The notes below the pieces were generated by a model, which was not told where the DNA came from, made no database searches, and saw only the letters and a program-made list of their open reading frames with translations. Both the position numbers and the translations under genes were made by a program. Shown piece after piece: positions 9,077-17,640 of a stretch of DNA of 36,373 bases; position 1 is the stretch's first letter, and each line of letters starts with the position of its first letter. This DNA comes from Patescibacteria group bacterium (GTDB taxonomy: Bacteria; Patescibacteriota; Kazan-3B-28; UBA10110), in contig JAHITC010000034.1 of the NCBI GenBank assembly GCA_018817805.1, positions 1-36,373 of the forward strand. The letters run 5' to 3'.

Positions 9077-9712
9077 ATGCACCGATGCATTCTCGTCATG
9101 TGTTTTTTGGCTTTAATTGCTTCTTGTAGTTGCAGCAGCAACTCTCCTGTCGTTCCACTTGAAAATGATTTGAAGGTGGTAGGAGATTACTCGTATAGCC
9201 AAAGGAATGGCGAGATAGAGACAGGTATGCTGGTTATGGATATCCAACACAGGATAATGTTAATTCCTGATAATAGGTCGGCGGCATCAACATTCTCAAA
9301 TTGGTGGTTCGATATTCAATGCGAGTATCGTAATTATCAATATTTATTTGACGATACACCTGTTTATATTCGGAACACCGATGTTGTGATCGACATTACG
9401 ATCGATTACAAACAGAACCTGCCGTTGAATCAGCCACCTTTCTTGTTTGCTCGGGGGTGGATTCAACACCGAAACGCCAGGGACGGCAGTTTATTGCCTG
9501 GCCATTCGGTGCAAGTAGGAAACCTCCTGTTGGCTCCTTATGGGCATATGGAGCTTACTACCAAGTATTGGATACCTCCTGGTGTGCCAGCAGAGGATCC
9601 GTTCACTTGTATTACACCCTGGTTATCAGTCCAGTTGGTTTACAACGGAGGATCGTTCACCATGAACCTAGCTGGCTTTACTGCCGGCAACTGGTTGTTA
9701 ATAGCAGACTAA
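9077..9712 (+). CDS. Putative secreted lipoprotein, orphan
   Basis: SD GGGAGGTG 5 nt upstream; signal peptide with lipobox-like LIAS|C; terminator downstream. Confidence 0.75.
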   Translation: MHRCILVMCFLALIASCSCSSNSPVVPLENDLKVVGDYSYSQRNGEIETGMLVMDIQHRIMLIPDNRSAASTFSNWWFDIQCEYRNYQYLFDDTPVYIRNTDVVIDITIDYKQNLPLNQPPFLFARGWIQHRNARDGSLLPGHSVQVGNLLLAPYGHMELTTKYWIPPGVPAEDPFTCITPWLSVQLVYNGGSFTMNLAGFTAGNWLLIAD

Positions 9713-9728
9713 GTTAGCGCCAAATTAT

Positions 9729-9755
9729 AAGACCACCTAATAGATGGTCTTTTTT
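9729..9755 (+). terminator. Rho-independent terminator of the orphan lipoprotein gene
   Basis: AAGACCA-cctaataga-TGGTCTT followed by TTTT. Confidence 0.85.
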
Positions 9756-9761
9756 ATGTGG

Positions 9762-9791
9762 AACATGTTCGAAGCTCGTCCAGGACGGGGA
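9762..9791. repeat. 30-bp direct repeat, copy 1: AACATGTTCGAAGCTCGTCCAGGACGGGGA
   Basis: Identical to 10126-10155; contains palindromes AACATGTT, TTCGAA and CGTCCaGGACG. Confidence 0.95.
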
Positions 9792-9830
9792 ACCAATAAA
9801 GAATAAATAGCTCTGAGACAACAATAACTC

Positions 9831-9859
9831 TTGACGAGAGAGATACTTTGATGTATAAA
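9831..9859 (+). promoter_or_regulatory. sigma70-like promoter for the 57-aa ORF
   Basis: TTGACG (9831-9836), 17-nt spacer, TATAAA (9854-9859). Confidence 0.65.
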
Positions 9860-9899
9860 GTTAATAGTAAATTATTTTGACATTTTGGAGGTGAAATAA

Positions 9900-10073
9900 A
9901 TGACACCAAGTATTATTCTGATATGTATGGGAGTGGCTTATATAATTGGTACTTTGTTCACATTGATCTTTTTTGGAGAATCACGAGATGAGTTTCCTGG
10001 CTCAGTTAGAACTCTTGTGATAGGAATCATAATGCTTATTATCGGTATACTTCTTCCAACGATTGCATCATAA
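9900..10073 (+). CDS. Small (57 aa) two-TM membrane protein, orphan
   Basis: MTPSIILICMGVAYIIGTLFTLIFFGESRDEFPGSVRTLVIGIIMLIIGILLPTIAS; SD GGAGGTG; own promoter and terminator; below the track cutoff. Confidence 0.75.
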   Translation: MTPSIILICMGVAYIIGTLFTLIFFGESRDEFPGSVRTLVIGIIMLIIGILLPTIAS

Positions 10074-10092
10074 TTAACAACTAAAATAATAC

Positions 10093-10117
10093 AACTGGTC
10101 AAAAGACCAGTTTTTTC
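10093..10117 (+). terminator. Rho-independent terminator of the 57-aa ORF
   Basis: AACTGGTC-aaaa-GACCAGTT followed by TTTTCTT. Confidence 0.9.
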
Positions 10118-10125
10118 TTATCCAA

Positions 10126-10155
10126 AACATGTTCGAAGCTCGTCCAGGACGGGGA
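10126..10155. repeat. 30-bp direct repeat, copy 2
   Basis: Identical to 9762-9791; spacing 364 bp. Confidence 0.95.
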
Positions 10156-10230
10156 GGGGGGAAGAGTTCAAACAAATCTGTATATAATTTTGTTGTCCCC
10201 ATCTCTCTTATTTATTTAATAAAAAGTTAT

Positions 10231-10269
10231 TTAAAAACAACCCTGTGTAAACCTTAGGGAAGGGTTGTT
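10231..10269 (-). terminator. Terminator-like hairpin on the - strand
   Basis: - strand: AACAACCCT...AGGGTTGTT followed by TTTAAA. Confidence 0.5.
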
Positions 10270-10328
10270 GCTATCTCATTGTTACACGTCGTACAATGTA
10301 TCTTGTGCGACACTATCCCTGATATAAG

Positions 10329-10360
10329 TAAAAAACCGCCTCCATACCGGATAGCGGTTT
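10329..10360 (-). terminator. Rho-independent terminator of the propeller-like gene
   Basis: - strand: AAACCGC...GCGGTTT followed by a T tract. Confidence 0.75.
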
Positions 10361-10381
10361 AAATGTTCGATATAAGTTATT

Positions 10382-12277
10382 TTATCTCAGCGGTTTCCAC
10401 ATTTTATCATCTTGGAGTGAGAATAAATCTGCTTTCAATAACCACTTCCTAAAATCAGGAATGGTTCCGGAGAACTCCAGAACATCCTGTCCCTCAGTGA
10501 TCCCTAGCACTGAGAGATCATTGTCTTCGTCTGGTTGTGCAATTATCGTAAACTTCGAGTTAGAGATCTCCGTGCCACGTTCAGCGATAAATACAGCGAT
10601 TGAATACCCCTCGATCATGTTCGATCGATTATAGCGTTTTTCGTTGTCGATGTAACCATCCTGCACGAGTGACTCCCACGACCCATATTGTAATGCTGCA
10701 TCCCAATAGCACACTTGAACCGACCCAAGCGCCCTTAGGTATAGCCTGCATCCATGCTCAATGTCTGATTCTTTATCCTTGGCCTGTTCTTGCTTAGTTG
10801 CTTTTTTGAATTGTTCGATAAACTCTTTTTTCTCTAGAGGTACAATCTCTAGAACGTGGAGTTTACTATTACCATCAAGAATAAAAGCATGAATTTTATT
10901 GGAATCGAAATGAACATCGGCTATAAAATAATCGAATGATTGAAGAGCAGATACTTTCAGATCTCTTGGGTTAGATGCATCCAGAATGCAAAATTTTTCT
11001 TCACGTTTCAGATTCTCGCCATCCCTGACATAATTATAACCGAATACATAAACCCAGTTATCGATCGCTTCTACAAAAATCGGAGTGAATGGCAATCCTT
11101 TTGCACTTAGAACACGATCGGTGTTAACTACCTTCGTTTCCCCATGCCCTTTTAGGTAAGGATGTGCCCAATGCGAAAGAACCGTAATCCCATATTCTAC
11201 TCCAGGGATTTTATAAGTATCCTCCCCAATTTTTGCCACAGGTTCTACTTCTATTTCATTGGAAAGATGCATGCTCTTCCCAATAAAATATACATATTCA
11301 TCTTCCACAGAGTTGAGAATCCCCTCATTATCCACTTTTGTGAAATCAAATACATTTTTAAATCCTTCGCTCGAACTATGTGTGTCTCCAAGTTTTCCAA
11401 TGAGAAGTGGGTGTTTTTCATTAGGGCTATCGATATTTTCTTTCTCATCTCTCCTGTAGAGATCAAAGGCCAAGATCTCATCATAGAAATTGGCATAGAA
11501 ATAGTCACCAAAAACAGAAAGTTTTTGAAGATGTCCTGGAAATCGTCTCCATTTCTCATAAGAAACTGTGTATATCAAATTTCCATTTCCATCTTTCTTA
11601 ATCTTTCCATCCTGACCATATTCATACTGATGATCCTTATAGGCCAGAATTAAATTTGACAACAAAGCAGGTTTCTCAGGATCTTGTATATCAACCCTAT
11701 AAATCCTGCTGTTAAAAATGTAATTGTCATAATATTCGGTTGTCACAACAACTACATCCTTTCCGTTCGTAGCAATTTCTCCAGTGTCAGCATCTGGGAA
11801 AACTAAGTCGCTATCGATTGCCTTGAAATTCTTTCCATCAAATTTGTAGGCATCTAGATAGAGACATGAATCATGCCTCTCATGCGACGGATCTATCTTG
11901 TGCAGAATGAACAAATAATCATTCTGTGCTGCGACAATATCAACAACGTTCAGGTTTTGAGAGAGTTCTTCTACTCTTGCGTTATAAACAATTTGAGCAG
12001 TTTTTAGACTTACCACACATATATGTGATATCTTCTCTTTTCTTTCACCAGCCCCATCGATTATTTGAAAACCGACAAAGAAAGCGTAGTTATCACTGTA
12101 AGTCGTATGTCTGATATAAGAAAATGTATCAGACATGTCCACTACAGCAATTTCATTGAAAATTTTACCTGAAATTACCGTTTCCTCCGCTTCGACATTA
12201 GCTGTATTCGCAACTAATGTTGTTCCTGTAATTGAAATAATGGACACCATTATGACAATTAGAATTCGTAGTGCCAT
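10382..12277 (-). CDS. Large secreted protein, possible beta-propeller-like (631 aa)
   Basis: SD GGAGGTG 4 nt upstream of ATG; signal peptide; repeated hydrophobic-strand segments resembling secreted beta-propeller proteins. Family assignment tentative. Confidence 0.75.
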   Translation of the reverse strand: MALRILIVIMVSIISITGTTLVANTANVEAEETVISGKIFNEIAVVDMSDTFSYIRHTTYSDNYAFFVGFQIIDGAGERKEKISHICVVSLKTAQIVYNARVEELSQNLNVVDIVAAQNDYLFILHKIDPSHERHDSCLYLDAYKFDGKNFKAIDSDLVFPDADTGEIATNGKDVVVVTTEYYDNYIFNSRIYRVDIQDPEKPALLSNLILAYKDHQYEYGQDGKIKKDGNGNLIYTVSYEKWRRFPGHLQKLSVFGDYFYANFYDEILAFDLYRRDEKENIDSPNEKHPLLIGKLGDTHSSSEGFKNVFDFTKVDNEGILNSVEDEYVYFIGKSMHLSNEIEVEPVAKIGEDTYKIPGVEYGITVLSHWAHPYLKGHGETKVVNTDRVLSAKGLPFTPIFVEAIDNWVYVFGYNYVRDGENLKREEKFCILDASNPRDLKVSALQSFDYFIADVHFDSNKIHAFILDGNSKLHVLEIVPLEKKEFIEQFKKATKQEQAKDKESDIEHGCRLYLRALGSVQVCYWDAALQYGSWESLVQDGYIDNEKRYNRSNMIEGYSIAVFIAERGTEISNSKFTIIAQPDEDNDLSVLGITEGQDVLEFSGTIPDFRKWLLKADLFSLQDDKMWKPLR

Positions 12278-12351
12278 TGGGCACCTCCATCTATAGATTT
12301 TTAAAATTTTTAAGATACAACTTACCCTCTAGTATAACACCTTTTTAAAAT

Positions 12352-12383
12352 AAAAAACCGCTCCTATTGTTAAGAAACGGTTT
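12352..12383 (-). terminator. Rho-independent terminator
   Basis: - strand: AAACCG...CGGTTT followed by a T tract, just past the 12400 stop. Confidence 0.65.
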
Positions 12384-12399
12384 GTTCCAATTACTATTC

Positions 12400-12942
12400 T
12401 TATTTATCAATTTCTGGGTTAATTACAGCGTTTTCAACAGTCGCCCATTCACTATCACCGGTCTCTGGAATCAAGACAGTTACTTCGTCGCCTGGACTAA
12501 GCTTAAAATACGTTACCGAGGCCATAAGGACTTTATACGACTTACCAGCGGCAACTACCGTGTATTCATCGTTCTCATTCACTAAAGTACCTATCACTTT
12601 CTTTCTAGCAATAGGCCCAATTTGTTTATAGACAAACGAACCATCACTTAAAATAGTAAGTTTCATTACATCGCCAGCTACTAATTTAGATTTACTAGCA
12701 TAATTAGCCGGCACTGGATATTTCTTACCTTCATGGTCTATCATATACTGGCCGTCAAAAAAGACCCCTTCAATGATATTACCGTCGCTATTGAGACCTT
12801 CGGCTTTAGTTTGATAACCAGCAGATCCAGCTGAAAATGGCATGCCCAACATATCGGCTAAAATTTGTTTAGCTGTGGTAATATTAGCTGATGCAGTTTC
12901 TACTAGCGCTCTTAATTTTTCGAGTTGTTTGTCTTTGCTCAT
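12400..12942 (-). CDS. Conserved hypothetical protein with beta-rich C-terminal domain
   Basis: Likely start MSKDKQLEKLRALVETASANITTAKQIL; the track ORF begins at 13008 with an implausible N-terminal extension. Confidence 0.7.
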   Translation of the reverse strand: MSKDKQLEKLRALVETASANITTAKQILADMLGMPFSAGSAGYQTKAEGLNSDGNIIEGVFFDGQYMIDHEGKKYPVPANYASKSKLVAGDVMKLTILSDGSFVYKQIGPIARKKVIGTLVNENDEYTVVAAGKSYKVLMASVTYFKLSPGDEVTVLIPETGDSEWATVENAVINPEIDK

Positions 12943-13029
12943 CTCGGGAATTTTAATTTTTATATTTCTAGACCAGATAATTATACTCGAGTAGTTACTT
13001 TTAGACAACTCCCCTACTCTAGGAGCTTG

Positions 13030-15459
13030 TTATTTGGTTAGATTATCTAAATTATTTAAATCGGTTAAATTATCTAAGAATTTTCCACGTTCTCTAATTT
13101 CGCTATCGACAATTCTTCGATCGCGACCATATTTAAGCCGAGAAAGGTTTCTTAGGGCAGTGGCCAATTTAGGATTGGCCTCCCCCATTGGCGGCAAAGT
13201 AGAAAAGTTGAACGGTTTGCTACCAGCACCGTCAATCAGTAATTTAATATAAGCATTCCGATTTTCAATATTAAGTAAATCGTTAGCACTAACTTCGGGA
13301 TCGAATTCCTTTTGGATAATATCGGTATCCCCTGCCCCAATGCGGAAACTGACCGTAGTGCCCACGTTGCCGATTACCGCATCACGAATTTTTTCTTCAA
13401 GTTGAGCTACAAACTGGTGAGCTACAGTCAAATTTAAATGATATTTACGAGCTTCGGATAGAATAGTAGAAATAGAATCGGTGGTCACATTTTGAAACTC
13501 ATCTATGTATAAATAGAAATCTTCTCTCTCAGCTTCAGGGATATCGGCACGAGATAGTGCAGCCATTTGAATTTTAGAAACCAAGATAAATCCTAGAAGG
13601 TTGCTATTAATTTCTCCGGTTAAACCTTTTGCTAAGTTAACTAATAAGATTTTTTTATTATCCATTACATCGCGCATATTAAAAGCAGAATTTTTTTGAC
13701 CAATAATATTTCGCATCATTTCATTGCTGAGAAAACGACCAATTTTACTAACGACGTACGAAAGCATATCGGCCGACTGTTGGCCACGTTGCGATTGAGC
13801 GTATTCTTGAAGCCAGAATTGGCGCACAGCTGGGTCTGTTACTTTTTGCAGTTTAGTTTCTCTAAATTCTTTATCCGTAAACATTCTAGGGATCTCAATA
13901 AGGGTGGCGCCAGTTTCATCATCAGCCAAAAGAGCTAGCATAGCATTACGCATATAATGCTCGAACATTGGGCCAATAATTTGATTTGTACCAGTTGGGT
14001 CAAATAATTTATAGAAAATAGAGATCATTTCTGCCACAGCCATATCTTTCTCTGCAGGAGTTTTTGCGTCTAAAAGGTTTAAGCCAACAGGGCGCTCTAA
14101 ATCGGGAGGATAAAAATGGATAACATCTTCAGCCCGCTCCTTTGGAATACGGGCTAGTAGCCAATCTATCATGTCGCCATGAGGGTCGATTACACACACA
14201 CCGTTACCCTTTAGAATGTCTTGAATGGCCATGTTCTGCATCCAAGTAGTTTTACCGGTACCAGTTTTACCAATGCAATAAAGATGGTATCTACGATCGC
14301 TGTCTTGAATACGAACTATGTTCTCGATTCCTCGATATAAGTTTTTCCCAAGTATTGTCCCCTCTTTAGGTAAGTTATTAGGGGCGGCAAATCTTTTAGC
14401 TCGTTGCCATTTAATATTTGGAGTGTCGAGATATGCAGAAGGCAGATGCCATAACGTTGCAATTTCTTCGGTATTAAGTGTGAATGTTTTGCCTAAATTA
14501 AATAATCTAAAAATTAGTTGCGAGATAATTTTATTCTCTGGTAATTTATCTAGAGTAAACCTGTTTAATTGTGGGCTAGCATATTGATGAAAACTACTAA
14601 GAATGTTATTTAAATTAATTTGGGCTTCTTCTTTGGTGGATGAGGCAGTTACAATTCGAATTAAAGTGCTAAATCCTACCTTGCTAGTTTTTGCGCTGAT
14701 CGCTTCTATAATATTTTCTTCACCAGGAGTTAATTTCTTAGTTTCATCTTTCTTGTCGTCTTTCTTGTTATTGACGGAAGCTAAATCTCTAAAACCACTT
14801 AGAATTCCTTCGCCGATACTACCCCCACTTCCTTTTCCTTGCTGAAGCATGCTAGCAAGCGTTTGACCGCGTTTCTGCCAACCATCACTGGCTGGTCTAA
14901 TAATAATTTGGACAGCAGCTCCTTCGGTATCGCTGTTCAATTTACTTAAGGCGTTGGTTAAAGCATCGAGAGCATCTCCTTCGAAGTTTGGATAAGTTAC
15001 GATCGGGTAAACTGATTCTTTCTTTAATTTAATTTGGGCAGCCGCAATTTGACCAGTGTGGGGGAAAATATTTGGATCGATTACTTCTTCCACAACAGCT
15101 TCCGGATACTGGGCAGTAATTTGTTTCTCGAGTAAATCTTTTAAGTGTCCAGGGACGCTCATGTAAAAACCAATAGTTCCACCCTGGGCGATAAGCTCTA
15201 GCGTGATATATTCATTCTTTAAACTATCCTTAATAGAATGTAGATTACGTAAAAGAATTTCGGTGGGAGCAATTAATTCTTTAATTTGCTTATTCTTGTC
15301 TTCTTCTTTTAGTTCCTTAGGCAGGGTAATAAGGAATAACTTGCGCTCGACTGATTTCTTAACATTGTCTTTGGTGGCAATTGCTTTTTTGATGTACCAA
15401 AAATAACCGGTAATTCCGATTAGTATCAGAGCGAGAATTGTGATTAACCAAGTTAACAT
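13030..15459 (-). CDS. TraD/TraG/VirB4-like type IV secretion-type ATPase with N-terminal TM
   Basis: Walker A GKTGTGKTT, VCVIDPHGD, Walker B-like YLYIDEFQNV, VAHQF. Confidence 0.85.
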   Translation of the reverse strand: MLTWLITILALILIGITGYFWYIKKAIATKDNVKKSVERKLFLITLPKELKEEDKNKQIKELIAPTEILLRNLHSIKDSLKNEYITLELIAQGGTIGFYMSVPGHLKDLLEKQITAQYPEAVVEEVIDPNIFPHTGQIAAAQIKLKKESVYPIVTYPNFEGDALDALTNALSKLNSDTEGAAVQIIIRPASDGWQKRGQTLASMLQQGKGSGGSIGEGILSGFRDLASVNNKKDDKKDETKKLTPGEENIIEAISAKTSKVGFSTLIRIVTASSTKEEAQINLNNILSSFHQYASPQLNRFTLDKLPENKIISQLIFRLFNLGKTFTLNTEEIATLWHLPSAYLDTPNIKWQRAKRFAAPNNLPKEGTILGKNLYRGIENIVRIQDSDRRYHLYCIGKTGTGKTTWMQNMAIQDILKGNGVCVIDPHGDMIDWLLARIPKERAEDVIHFYPPDLERPVGLNLLDAKTPAEKDMAVAEMISIFYKLFDPTGTNQIIGPMFEHYMRNAMLALLADDETGATLIEIPRMFTDKEFRETKLQKVTDPAVRQFWLQEYAQSQRGQQSADMLSYVVSKIGRFLSNEMMRNIIGQKNSAFNMRDVMDNKKILLVNLAKGLTGEINSNLLGFILVSKIQMAALSRADIPEAEREDFYLYIDEFQNVTTDSISTILSEARKYHLNLTVAHQFVAQLEEKIRDAVIGNVGTTVSFRIGAGDTDIIQKEFDPEVSANDLLNIENRNAYIKLLIDGAGSKPFNFSTLPPMGEANPKLATALRNLSRLKYGRDRRIVDSEIRERGKFLDNLTDLNNLDNLTK

Positions 15460-15471
15460 GTTTGTTTTTAT

Positions 15472-15780
15472 TTATGCAGCTTTTTTGTACTCGATAAGTC
15501 TCTCCGTAATCTTACGAGCATTGCTAGCATCAGTTTCCATTTTATTTTCACTTAAAGTAAACAAGTCAAAAGTTTTTTCGCCTACATTCTGGACTATGGC
15601 TGTTTCGGTTGGGAGTTTGGAAGATTGAGGTTCGACAGCTAGCTCTATCTCTTCAGCAACATCTGCAGGTGTTGGCAATGAGGTAATTTCTTCGCTGTTT
15701 TCGGGAGCTTTAAACACCTCAATACCGCTTGAAGGCAACTGTTCGGGACTATTAGCAGATTTTTCTTGTTCCAGATTCAT
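15472..15780 (-). CDS. Small acidic hypothetical protein upstream of the ATPase gene
   Basis: 102-aa ORF in the same orientation, 12 nt from the ATPase gene. Confidence 0.55.
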   Translation of the reverse strand: MNLEQEKSANSPEQLPSSGIEVFKAPENSEEITSLPTPADVAEEIELAVEPQSSKLPTETAIVQNVGEKTFDLFTLSENKMETDASNARKITERLIEYKKAA

Positions 15781-15865
15781 ATTTGTATACTTTCGGAGAT
15801 AATCTATAAATTACCTCTTATCTGGAATTTAATCCAGCGTATCGTTTGATTATAACACACTGGGC

Positions 15866-17233
15866 TTATTTTGTCAATAATCTGCTCACCATGTCTTTAA
15901 TCTGATCCGGATCTGCACTACCTTTAGTTTTATTCATCACTTGTCCAATCAGGAAGCCAATTATTTTTGTTTCACCAGCCTGGTGCTTAGCTACGGCCTG
16001 CGCATTCTCGGAAAGTACGGTTTTAATAGTGCTTTCTAGCTCCCCCACTGAGATAGTTCTTATCTGTTTAATAGCATCAGTCAACTTAACCCCACTATTA
16101 ATAGCTGTATAAACTTGTTTAATAGCGGCGCTAGTTGGCTCTTGCTTCATTATCCATTGATAAAAAGCTAGATCTGCATTTGGCCAGTTAGCCACAGCTT
16201 TTGGATCGAGAGAACTGTCTTGCTCCATCAACTTAACAAAACCTAATAAAGCATCTTTACCTTGTAACTCCGTTACTCGATCGTACGATAGTTTGAATTT
16301 TTCGGATTTTTCTCGTAGTTCACGTGGGAGCATAGTTAAATCTTTTTTCCAACTGTTAACTTCTGCCTCTGTTAAAACAACGGGTGGTAAATCTGGTTCT
16401 GGGAAATAACGGTAGTCGATAGAGCCTTCTTTGCTGCGCTGCGAAATGCTAGTGTTGGTTTTACTATCCCACCCCCTAGTTTCTTGTTCTACTACTCCCC
16501 CGCTTTCTAATATTTTAATTTGGCGATCAATTTCAAATTTCAACGCTTGTTCTAAGTATTTAAATGAATTTAAGTTTTTAACTTCTACTTTAGTCCCAAG
16601 CTCTTTCTGGCCTTTAGGTCTAACGGATATATTGGCGTCTACTCTAAGGTGACCTTTTTCCATATCGGCATGGGAAACACCCATTAGGCGAACTAAGCGC
16701 TGTAGCTCTTGCATAAAAATTCTTGCTTCTTCTGGAGAAGTAATATCTGGTTCCGTTACAATCTCCATTAATGGAGTTCCACAACGATTAAAATCGACCA
16801 GGGTGGCATTGCTTGCGTGGATAGATTTACCTGCATCTTCTTCTAGGTGCAGACGAGTAATGCCAACTGTAAATTCTTTTTTTGTTCGTTTATCATCAGC
16901 TAGGTAGTCGATCAGCAATTTACCATTTTCTCCCACCGGGAAAAAGAACTGCGAAATCTGATAACCCTTAGGCAAGTCTGGGTAGAAATAATTTTTACGA
17001 TCGAATCTTTGGAATAAATTTATCTTACAACCTAGAGCTAGGGCAACTTTTGTTCCCCATTCAACGGCTTGTTTATTAGTTACAGGCAAAGTGCCTGGAA
17101 AACCCATACACAGTGGGCAAACTACTGTATTGGGGGCTTTATCTTCGGCATCATTATTACAACGACAAAACATTTTGCTTTTGGTTGCCAGTTGCGTATG
17201 AATTTCGAGACCAATTGTAGAAGTATATTCCAT
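15866..17233 (-). CDS. gatB: Aspartyl/glutamyl-tRNA amidotransferase subunit B
   Basis: GLEIHTQLATKSKMFCRC, PNTVVCPLCMGFPGTLPVTN, DFNRCGTPLMEIVTEPD, EVKNLNSF; TAATG overlap with the upstream gene. Confidence 0.97.
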   Translation of the reverse strand: MEYTSTIGLEIHTQLATKSKMFCRCNNDAEDKAPNTVVCPLCMGFPGTLPVTNKQAVEWGTKVALALGCKINLFQRFDRKNYFYPDLPKGYQISQFFFPVGENGKLLIDYLADDKRTKKEFTVGITRLHLEEDAGKSIHASNATLVDFNRCGTPLMEIVTEPDITSPEEARIFMQELQRLVRLMGVSHADMEKGHLRVDANISVRPKGQKELGTKVEVKNLNSFKYLEQALKFEIDRQIKILESGGVVEQETRGWDSKTNTSISQRSKEGSIDYRYFPEPDLPPVVLTEAEVNSWKKDLTMLPRELREKSEKFKLSYDRVTELQGKDALLGFVKLMEQDSSLDPKAVANWPNADLAFYQWIMKQEPTSAAIKQVYTAINSGVKLTDAIKQIRTISVGELESTIKTVLSENAQAVAKHQAGETKIIGFLIGQVMNKTKGSADPDQIKDMVSRLLTK

Positions 17234-17640
17234 TAGAGAGCTTTCAAATTCTTTAATGCGTTATAAAAAGCGTCGATGGCCTGTTCGCCATGATAGTCAG
17301 CTAAATGAAAATCTATTTCATGCACGAGTTTGTTGCGTAGTTTGTGTGCTTCCCACAGTGCTTGGTAATTACTTGCTGTAAGCAACGGTTTAGCCAGCTT
17401 TAACCTTTCAGCAAAAGTTTTACCGCGGAGATTTAATCGTTTTAGAACAAAATCTACTAATTTATCTGCTTCCATTAAGGCCTCTTTCATCCTTTTCTCT
17501 TCGGTATATGCCTCAATATCTTTCCATTTATGCAGAACTATGGAAAAATCTTTTTCACTTAGTTTACGTGGTCTGGAAATTAAAAATAAGATTAATAGCC
17601 CTATTGCCAGTACACCAAAAATGTACCAAATTGTTATCAT
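17233..17640 (-). CDS. Membrane-anchored HEPN-like protein inside the gat operon
   Basis: N-terminal TM; helical C-terminus with [14 protein letters not shown] (Rx4H). Best start is ATG at 17640 with ATGA overlap with gatA and SD GGAGGG; the track start at 17652 is a TTG. Confidence 0.75.
   Translation of the reverse strand: MITIWYIFGVLAIGLLILFLISRPRKLSEKDFSIVLHKWKDIEAYTEEKRMKEALMEADKLVDFVLKRLNLRGKTFAERLKLAKPLLTASNYQALWEAHKLRNKLVHEIDFHLADYHGEQAIDAFYNALKNLKAL

Noticed and set aside
9457-9717. 86-aa + strand ORF inside the orphan lipoprotein gene
   Set aside because: Alternate frame of a better supported CDS with SD, signal peptide and terminator.
9762-10155. Possible CRISPR array from the 30-bp repeats
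   Set aside because: Only two repeats, separated by 334 bp containing a gene; no regular spacers and no cas genes.
11162-11653. 163-aa + strand ORF antisense to the propeller-like gene
   Set aside because: Antisense frame within a long CDS that has SD, signal peptide and terminator; composition looks non-coding.
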